DNA of 57,202 nt, from positions 1 through 57,202 of the forward strand of contig CAMLLD010000041.1 in the NCBI GenBank assembly GCA_946480785.1. Reading direction: 5' to 3'. This DNA is from an uncultured Blastocatellia bacterium (GTDB lineage Bacteria; Acidobacteriota; Blastocatellia; Pyrinomonadales; Pyrinomonadaceae). Under the pieces are notes generated by a model. The model made no database searches, was not told the origin of the DNA, and saw only the letters and a program-made list of their open reading frames with translations. The translations under genes and the position numbers were made by a program. Below are positions 52,530 to 57,202 of this stretch, one piece after another (the stretch's first letter is position 1; every line of letters starts with the position of its first letter).

Positions 52530-52747
52530 AATCAGTCCTTTGGTAGAAGCTTGCGTTGCTGGTACCGGTAAGGCATTGGAGGAGACCAGCGATAGTTGGG
52601 TTGAAATAGTAAGATGGACGCGGCAAAGAGTAAATGTAAATATAACCTATGCTCTTTGCCTGCTGTTACAATGATCGTGAGTACTTACAACGTAAGTGCG
52701 ACAGATTCATTGACGCTAGTAGTACCGGAGATTAGAATCCGAGTCGC

Positions 52748-53611
52748 ATGAAGTTGTCGCTGCAATTGTTAACTCTCATTATGCTGCTTTGCCTCGCGAC
52801 CGTCGCGCACGCGCAGCAGCGGCCGTTGCTCACCGAAGACGTCGACATCATTCCGCCGGGCACTGTGCGCATCGAAGCCGGCATTGATTTCATGCAGGGA
52901 GCGAAGTACACCGTGTCGGGTCTCAAGGGTGACCTGACGCGCGTGGGCGTGATTGGCGTCAGCTTCGGCATGGGGCCGAACGTCGAGTTTCAAATCGAAG
53001 GCGTGGCGCAGAATTATCTCAGCATCAATTCGCGCGGCCCGTCAGCGGTTCCGCTCAGCATCGCGCCCGGTGCTAATTCCACGAACGACACCGGCGACTT
53101 CACGCTTTGGGCCAAGTTCAAACTGCGCAACGAAACGCATCGTGGACCATCGCTCGGTTTTCGTTTCGGCGTGGGCTTGCCAAACTCAAACCAGTCACGC
53201 GGCATCGGCATCAATCAAACTAACGCGTACGGCTCGATCCTTGTCGGTAAGAAATTCGGCCAAGACGGACGCTTCAACACGTTCGGCAATCTCGGCATCG
53301 CGATCCTGACCGCGCCCACTCAACTGTTTTCGCAAAACGACGTGTTGACTTACGGCGCCGCGGGCATCTTTCGCGTGAACAAACAGTTCAGCATCGCCGG
53401 TGAAGTGAACGGCCGCGCGAACACGCGCCCGGGCAATGGTCCACTCGGCACCGAATCACAAGCCGAAGCACGTTTGGGTATGCAGATCAGAGCGTCGGGA
53501 CTGCGCTTCGATCTCGCCGGCATCAAAGGTCTCACCAGTTTCAGCCCCAGCTCCGGATTTACCGTCGGCGTTACTTACGACACACCCGCGATCTTCGCCC
53601 CTGTTAGATAG
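52748..53611 (+). CDS. Outer-membrane beta-barrel protein, unknown
   Basis: 287 residues with signal peptide (MKLSLQLLTLIMLLCLATVA, cleavage after HAHA-like AHA). The mature protein alternates amphipathic strands and turns (VRIEAGIDFMQGAKYTVSG, TLWAKFKLRNETHRGPSLGF, FSIAGEVNGRAN) typical of a 10-14-strand barrel similar to the transporter/DUF3187-like group. Divergent from the NACHT gene, followed by two DedA-type genes. Ligand unknown. Confidence 0.8.
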   Translation: MKLSLQLLTLIMLLCLATVAHAQQRPLLTEDVDIIPPGTVRIEAGIDFMQGAKYTVSGLKGDLTRVGVIGVSFGMGPNVEFQIEGVAQNYLSINSRGPSAVPLSIAPGANSTNDTGDFTLWAKFKLRNETHRGPSLGFRFGVGLPNSNQSRGIGINQTNAYGSILVGKKFGQDGRFNTFGNLGIAILTAPTQLFSQNDVLTYGAAGIFRVNKQFSIAGEVNGRANTRPGNGPLGTESQAEARLGMQIRASGLRFDLAGIKGLTSFSPSSGFTVGVTYDTPAIFAPVR

Positions 53612-53634
53612 TTTCGAAACGAATGAAAATTTGA

Positions 53635-54297
53635 ATGGGTGACTGGTTACTTTCGATTGCGCGCTGGTTGGAAGTACACGTCATCGGTCTGCCCGTCTAT
53701 CTCGCCGCGCCCGCGATGATCATCATCGGCGCGCTCGATTCGTCGCTGCTGTCGTTGCCGGAAATCAACGACTATCTCGTCGTCGGTCGTTGCTTCAGAG
53801 ATCACAACGCGGCTTATTACTTTCCACTCTTCGCGGCTATCGGCTCGGTACTTGGCTGCCACATTCTCTACACGATCATCCGCCGCGGCGGGCAAGCGGT
53901 GTTGCGCCGGCGCTTTCCAATCGCGAGTATCAAGCGCGTCGAACAAGCTTACGCCCGCTACGGCTTTCTCGCGATCGGCATTCCCGCGGTCCTGCCGCCG
54001 CCGCTGCCGTTCAAGATCTTCGTCGCCACTGCGGGGGCGCTGGAGTATCCGCGCTGGAAGTTTTTATTGACGGTGATGATCGCGCGTGCGGTGCGCTATT
54101 ACGTCGAGGGAATTCTGGCGGTGTTTTATGGCCGCCGCGTGTTGCTGTTTATCAGAGACAATGGCCTCGTGATTGTCAGTATCGTTGCGACGCTGGTGCT
54201 CGTCGGCGTGGGCGTTTACATTCTGCTGAAGCGGCGCAGAGGTCCAGCCGCACTTCCCACACCTGCGGATTCGGATTCGGAAGGGACTCATAACTGA
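53635..54297 (+). CDS. VTT/DedA-family membrane protein, copy 1
   Basis: 220 residues, ATG at 53635. Helices about 18-40, 60-82, 130-150 and 170-195, with the VTT core FFPLFAAIGSVLGCHILYTI-like segment, GxLPPPLPFKIFVATAGAL and the ARAVRYYVEG motif. Proteins of this family translocate undecaprenyl phosphate and other lipids across the membrane. It ends at TGA immediately followed by the TTG of copy 2, so the two are translationally coupled. Confidence 0.88.
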   Translation: MGDWLLSIARWLEVHVIGLPVYLAAPAMIIIGALDSSLLSLPEINDYLVVGRCFRDHNAAYYFPLFAAIGSVLGCHILYTIIRRGGQAVLRRRFPIASIKRVEQAYARYGFLAIGIPAVLPPPLPFKIFVATAGALEYPRWKFLLTVMIARAVRYYVEGILAVFYGRRVLLFIRDNGLVIVSIVATLVLVGVGVYILLKRRRGPAALPTPADSDSEGTHN

Positions 54298-54933
54298 TTG
54301 AAGTCATTCATACACCCCATCACTAAATTTCTGACGCGCGTTTCAGAGTATCTCGTCGGCTTCGGCGCGTTTGGTTTGTTCGCGCTCGCGATACTCGATT
54401 CGACGTTCGTGCCGCTACCGAGCAGCGTTGATGCGCTGATGCTCGTGCTGTCGACGAAGTACCCGAGCTGGATGCTGCTCTACGCGTTCATGGCTACGGC
54501 CGGCTCAGCGATCGGCTGCCTGATTCTTTATTTCATCTCGCGCCGCGCGGGCGCGCGCGCGTTGAACCGTTTCTCGGAACGAAAACAGGCGCGCGTCAAG
54601 TATTGGATCGAACGTTACGACGCGATCTCGGTGCTTGTGGCGACGCTTTTGCCGCCGCCGTTTCCGTTCAAACTCTTCGTCATCAGCGCGGGCGTCTTTC
54701 GCTTTAGTTTGCTGCGGTTCATGCTCGCGATCATCGCGGGCCGCGCGTTTCGGTTTTTGCTCGAAGGTTACTTCGCCGTGAAGTACGGCGCGCAAGCGAA
54801 GGAGATTTTGGCGAAGTACTATCCGTGGATCGGACTCAGTCTCGTCGCGGCTATCTTGCTGATCGTGGTTTTGAAGCGATTGCTGCGGCGGGATCAGACT
54901 GACGCAGCCGTGGAGATCACTTCCGGAAACTGA
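54298..54933 (+). CDS. VTT/DedA-family membrane protein, copy 2
   Basis: 211 residues from TTG at 54298, which directly abuts the stop codon of copy 1 (TGATTG). No better start exists before the conserved FGLFALAILDSTFVPLPSSV helix. Shares ATLLPPPFPFKLFVISAGVF and AGRAFRFLLEGYFAVKYG with copy 1; a divergent tandem duplication. Possibly a heterodimeric lipid flippase. Its 3' end overlaps the convergent exonuclease gene by 40 bp. Confidence 0.87.
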   Translation: MKSFIHPITKFLTRVSEYLVGFGAFGLFALAILDSTFVPLPSSVDALMLVLSTKYPSWMLLYAFMATAGSAIGCLILYFISRRAGARALNRFSERKQARVKYWIERYDAISVLVATLLPPPFPFKLFVISAGVFRFSLLRFMLAIIAGRAFRFLLEGYFAVKYGAQAKEILAKYYPWIGLSLVAAILLIVVLKRLLRRDQTDAAVEITSGN

Positions 54934-55727
54934 AAGTTTCGCGCGGCGGCCAGGTCCTTCACGCCGTGAACTTCTTCGAGTTTCGCGAGCAGCATGATGA
55001 AGATTTCGGCGGTGGCGAGTGCGTCACTGCCGGCGCGATGGCGGCTGACGATCGGAATCGAGAAGTGATCGGCCACCGTGTCGAGCCGGTGGTTGAGCAG
55101 TTCCGGCAGTACGCGGCGCGAGAGTTTGACGGTGCAGAGATGCGGGTTCACCATGCGGTGGCCGGGATAAACGCGCGAGATTTCGTGATTGAGAAAACTG
55201 GTGTCGAACGGCGCGTTGTGCGCGACGAGCACTGAGTCGCTGACGAAGTCGAGCCAGCGCGGCGCGACTTCCGCGAAGAACGGCGCGCGTCGCACCATGT
55301 CGTTCGAGATTCCCGTCAGTGACGCGACGAAACGCGGAATCGGAATCTCGGGATTGACGAGCGAGTGAAACTTGTCAACGATGCTGCGCCCGCGGATCTT
55401 GTAAGCGCCGAGTTCGATGAGGCGGTTCGGCGGCGTCTTCGCGCCCGTGGCTTCAACGTCCACGACGACGAATTCCAGATCCTTCAGCAGGCGCGAATGA
55501 CTATCGTCGGCGAGTAGTTCCACGGTGTTGTCGCAGATCTTGAAGCGACGATCGTTTCTGATGAGATCCGCGACGAGTAATCCGGCGAGTTCGTCGTCGA
55601 TGTGCGACATCTTGAAAACAGCGTCGACGATTTCAGTCGCGGCTGCACGTCCACCCGAAGTGTTTAGCAGGTCGATTGTGTCCTGAACGAGTGTGGAATC
55701 TGAGACTAAATTCGAGTAAGGCGGCAT
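54894..55727 (-). CDS. DnaQ-type 3'-5' exonuclease
   Basis: 277 residues. N-terminal 85 residues form a small helical, winged-helix-like domain (TLVQDTIDLLNTSGGRAAA). The exonuclease domain has DEDDh residues: Asp90 and Glu92 in VVDVEATG, VAHNAPFDTSFL (second Asp) and HRAGSDALATAEI (His and last Asp). Similar to the proofreading exonuclease of DNA polymerase III and to the exonuclease part of UvrC-fused Cho-type proteins; here it stands alone. ATG at 55727 lacks a strong ribosome site. Confidence 0.9.
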   Translation of the reverse strand: MPPYSNLVSDSTLVQDTIDLLNTSGGRAAATEIVDAVFKMSHIDDELAGLLVADLIRNDRRFKICDNTVELLADDSHSRLLKDLEFVVVDVEATGAKTPPNRLIELGAYKIRGRSIVDKFHSLVNPEIPIPRFVASLTGISNDMVRRAPFFAEVAPRWLDFVSDSVLVAHNAPFDTSFLNHEISRVYPGHRMVNPHLCTVKLSRRVLPELLNHRLDTVADHFSIPIVSRHRAGSDALATAEIFIMLLAKLEEVHGVKDLAAARNFQFPEVISTAASV

Positions 55728-55774
55728 TCGGGCGAGGATTGTAGCACGCCCGGGAAATTTATCGAGGTGATAAT

Positions 55775-56353
55775 TTGGAAGCTGAGAAAGTAATCGACGA
55801 GTTCAAAAAGACAGGCGCGTTGTTGGAAGGCCACTTTCAACTCTCGAGTGGCTTGCACAGCACTGTGTATCTTCAGTGTGCGTTGGTGCTGCAGTTTCCG
55901 GAGAAGGCGGAGACGTTTGGCCGCGCCATTGCCGAGAAGTTTTCGACTGCGGGAATTCAGCTCGTGGCGTCGCCGGCGATTGGCGGGATCGTGATCGGTC
56001 ATGAAGTGGCGCGCGCGTTGGGTGCGCGTTTTATTTGGACCGAGAGAGAAGCCGGTGAGATGACGTTGCGGCGCGGGTTTACGGTTTCGCCTGGAGAAAG
56101 AACGTTGGTGGTTGAAGATGTGATCACGACCGGCGGATCGACGCGTGAGACGATCGAGGCTTTGCAGCGCGCGGGCGCCGATGTGGTTGCGGCAGCGTCA
56201 ATCATCGATCGGTCGGGTGGGAGTGCCGAGGTTGGTGTACCGCGTGTGGCGTTGGCGACGTTGAGAGTTGCGTCGGTTGAGCCGGAGACTTGTGATGCGT
56301 GTAAGTTGGGTGAGCCCGCTGTTAAGCCAGGTAGTCGCAAGCAAACGGCCTAA
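55775..56353 (+). CDS. pyrE: Orotate phosphoribosyltransferase
   Basis: 192 residues, TTG start after TCGAGGTGATAAT. Orotate-binding GALLEGHFQLSSGLHSTVYL, PRPP-binding TLVVEDVITTGGSTRETI and the RXXXKXHG-equivalent WTEREAGEMTLRRGF, as in the archaeal and Acidobacteria type. Adds orotate to PRPP in pyrimidine synthesis, cytoplasmic. Followed by truA after 18 bp. Confidence 0.96.
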   Translation: MEAEKVIDEFKKTGALLEGHFQLSSGLHSTVYLQCALVLQFPEKAETFGRAIAEKFSTAGIQLVASPAIGGIVIGHEVARALGARFIWTEREAGEMTLRRGFTVSPGERTLVVEDVITTGGSTRETIEALQRAGADVVAAASIIDRSGGSAEVGVPRVALATLRVASVEPETCDACKLGEPAVKPGSRKQTA

Positions 56354-56356
56354 GCG

Positions 56357-56380
56357 CACAGATGAACGCGGATGAATTAC
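56357..56380. repeat. Dispersed GATGAACGCGGATGAA-type repeat over the truA start
   Basis: GCACAGATGAACGCGGATGA resembles the CACGGATGAA element at 46207. The second ATG of the element is the truA initiation codon (56372). Confidence 0.55.
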
Positions 56381-57127
56381 AAGCTCCTCATTCAGTACGA
56401 CGGCACGGACTTTTACGGTTGGCAGAGCCAGGAGGGATTTAGAACCGTTCAAGGTGAGCTCGAACGTGCGCTGTCGTTGCTTGAGGGAACCCGCGTGAAC
56501 GTTTACGGCTCGGGCCGCACGGATGCGGGCGTTCATGCTGAAGGGCAGGTCGCGAGTGTCGAGTTGCAACGCGAGATAAAGCAGCAAAAGCTGCGTGCGG
56601 CGATCAATGGAAATATTGAAAAAGACGTGCGCGTGCTCGATGTGGAAGTGGTGAGTCCTGAGTTTCACGCGCGTTATTCCGCCATCGGCAAAACTTACGT
56701 TTACCGTATCGTGAACGCGCAGGTGATGTCGCCGTTCTGGTCGCGTTACGCGCTTCACGAAGCGCGTCCGCTCGACCTCGCGCAAATGCAGCGCGCAGCG
56801 GAACTGTTTCTCGGCCGTCACGACTGGACCGCCTTTTCCGCCGCGCAATCAGATGTCGAAGATCGCATTCGCAAAATCACTCAGCTCGACATCAACGAAC
56901 GACTCGACGAGCGCTCCCACAGCAAACTGATCGAGATCACAGTCAGCGCCGAAGGCTTTCTTCGTTACATGGTGCGCTCGATTGCGGGCGCGCTCATGTC
57001 AGTCGGTCGCGGCGAACTTGATAACTTCGCGATCGCACAAGCGATCGAAAGCGGAGTGCGCCCGATTATTGCCGCCACCGCGCCCGCGCACGGCCTCACG
57101 CTCGTCTCAGTGAAATACCCGAACTGA
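56372..57127 (+). CDS. truA: tRNA pseudouridine synthase A
   Basis: 251 residues. N-terminus NYKLLIQYDGTDFYGWQSQ, catalytic Asp51 in GSGRTDAGVHAEGQVA, YVYRIVN and FSAAQSDVEDRIR, and the closing FLRYMVRSIAGALMSVGRGE. Modifies U38-U40 in the anticodon stem of tRNAs. The ATG at 56372 is the only sensible start (MNYKLL) and no good ribosome site precedes it; translation may be coupled to pyrE. Confidence 0.97.
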   Translation: MNYKLLIQYDGTDFYGWQSQEGFRTVQGELERALSLLEGTRVNVYGSGRTDAGVHAEGQVASVELQREIKQQKLRAAINGNIEKDVRVLDVEVVSPEFHARYSAIGKTYVYRIVNAQVMSPFWSRYALHEARPLDLAQMQRAAELFLGRHDWTAFSAAQSDVEDRIRKITQLDINERLDERSHSKLIEITVSAEGFLRYMVRSIAGALMSVGRGELDNFAIAQAIESGVRPIIAATAPAHGLTLVSVKYPN

Positions 57128-57172
57128 GCTCGCGGTGAAGTACTACTGGTCAGTTTGGGTTGAGCGCCTCTT

Positions 57173-57202
57173 TGGAGTGCGGTGCCTTAGCACCGCTTTG
57201 GC
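57173..57202. repeat. Left arm of a dispersed palindromic repeat, cut by the window end
   Basis: TGGAGTGCGGTGCCTTAGCA then CCGCTTTGGC matches the left arm of the 60-bp element at 37219-37278, with the GGTGC/GCACC inner stem in place of GGGAC/GTCAC. The second arm must lie outside the window. Confidence 0.75.

Overview
The window looks like chromosomal DNA of a member of the Acidobacteriota (inferred; a Blastocatellia-like lineage is my guess). The reasons are an 800-residue FtsX-type permease of the acidobacterial duplicated orphan permease kind, an Oar-like TonB receptor with an N-terminal carboxypeptidase-regulatory domain, a two-component sensor built on a beta-propeller, and a moderately GC-rich base composition with many dispersed palindromic repeats. 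There are no rRNA, tRNA, CRISPR, phage or transposase genes. Both window ends are intergenic.

Layout. 1-6430: a stress-signalling block with two tandem-domain universal stress proteins, a membrane histidine kinase overlapping its LuxR-type response regulator, a small membrane protein and an Rnk-like factor; two intergenic regions share a 13-bp motif. 6490-8930: a lipoprotein, a SIR2-like gene broken in two, and a VapBC-type toxin-antitoxin pair. 9137-12541: a large TonB-dependent receptor. 12801-19358: six tightly packed minus-strand genes (4-TM protein, GH1-like glycosidase, paralogous 4-TM protein, conserved unknown, propeller histidine kinase, NarL-type regulator). 19507-26733: a DUF2231-Rieske fusion, a GT39-like glycosyltransferase, an MFS exporter with a MarR-like tail, and the ADOP permease.

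26780-32108 is the highlight: a compact class III lanthipeptide cluster. Two tandem precursor genes of 52 and 54 codons, absent from a normal long-ORF scan, carry an LxLQ-type leader and two Ser-x2-Ser-x2-Cys labionin-type motifs each. They are followed by a strong hairpin, a LanKC synthetase (lyase-kinase-cyclase, with both zinc motifs of the cyclase lost) and an ABC exporter with a low-complexity insertion in its ATPase domain. Downstream are a secreted parallel beta-helix protein with three C-terminal repeats and, convergently, a radical SAM enzyme.

36870-42992 is housekeeping (Smr protein, malate dehydrogenase, succinate dehydrogenase CAB, amidase). 43054-45057 and 49572-52529 are accessory islands: a nitrilase-like protein with an unknown N-terminal half, and a NACHT/STAND ATPase with a pentapeptide-repeat C-terminus, a candidate defence gene. 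Between and after them lie an SPFH protein, ThpR, a penicillin-acylase-like hydrolase, an outer-membrane beta-barrel, two tandem DedA-type proteins, a DnaQ-type exonuclease, PyrE and TruA.
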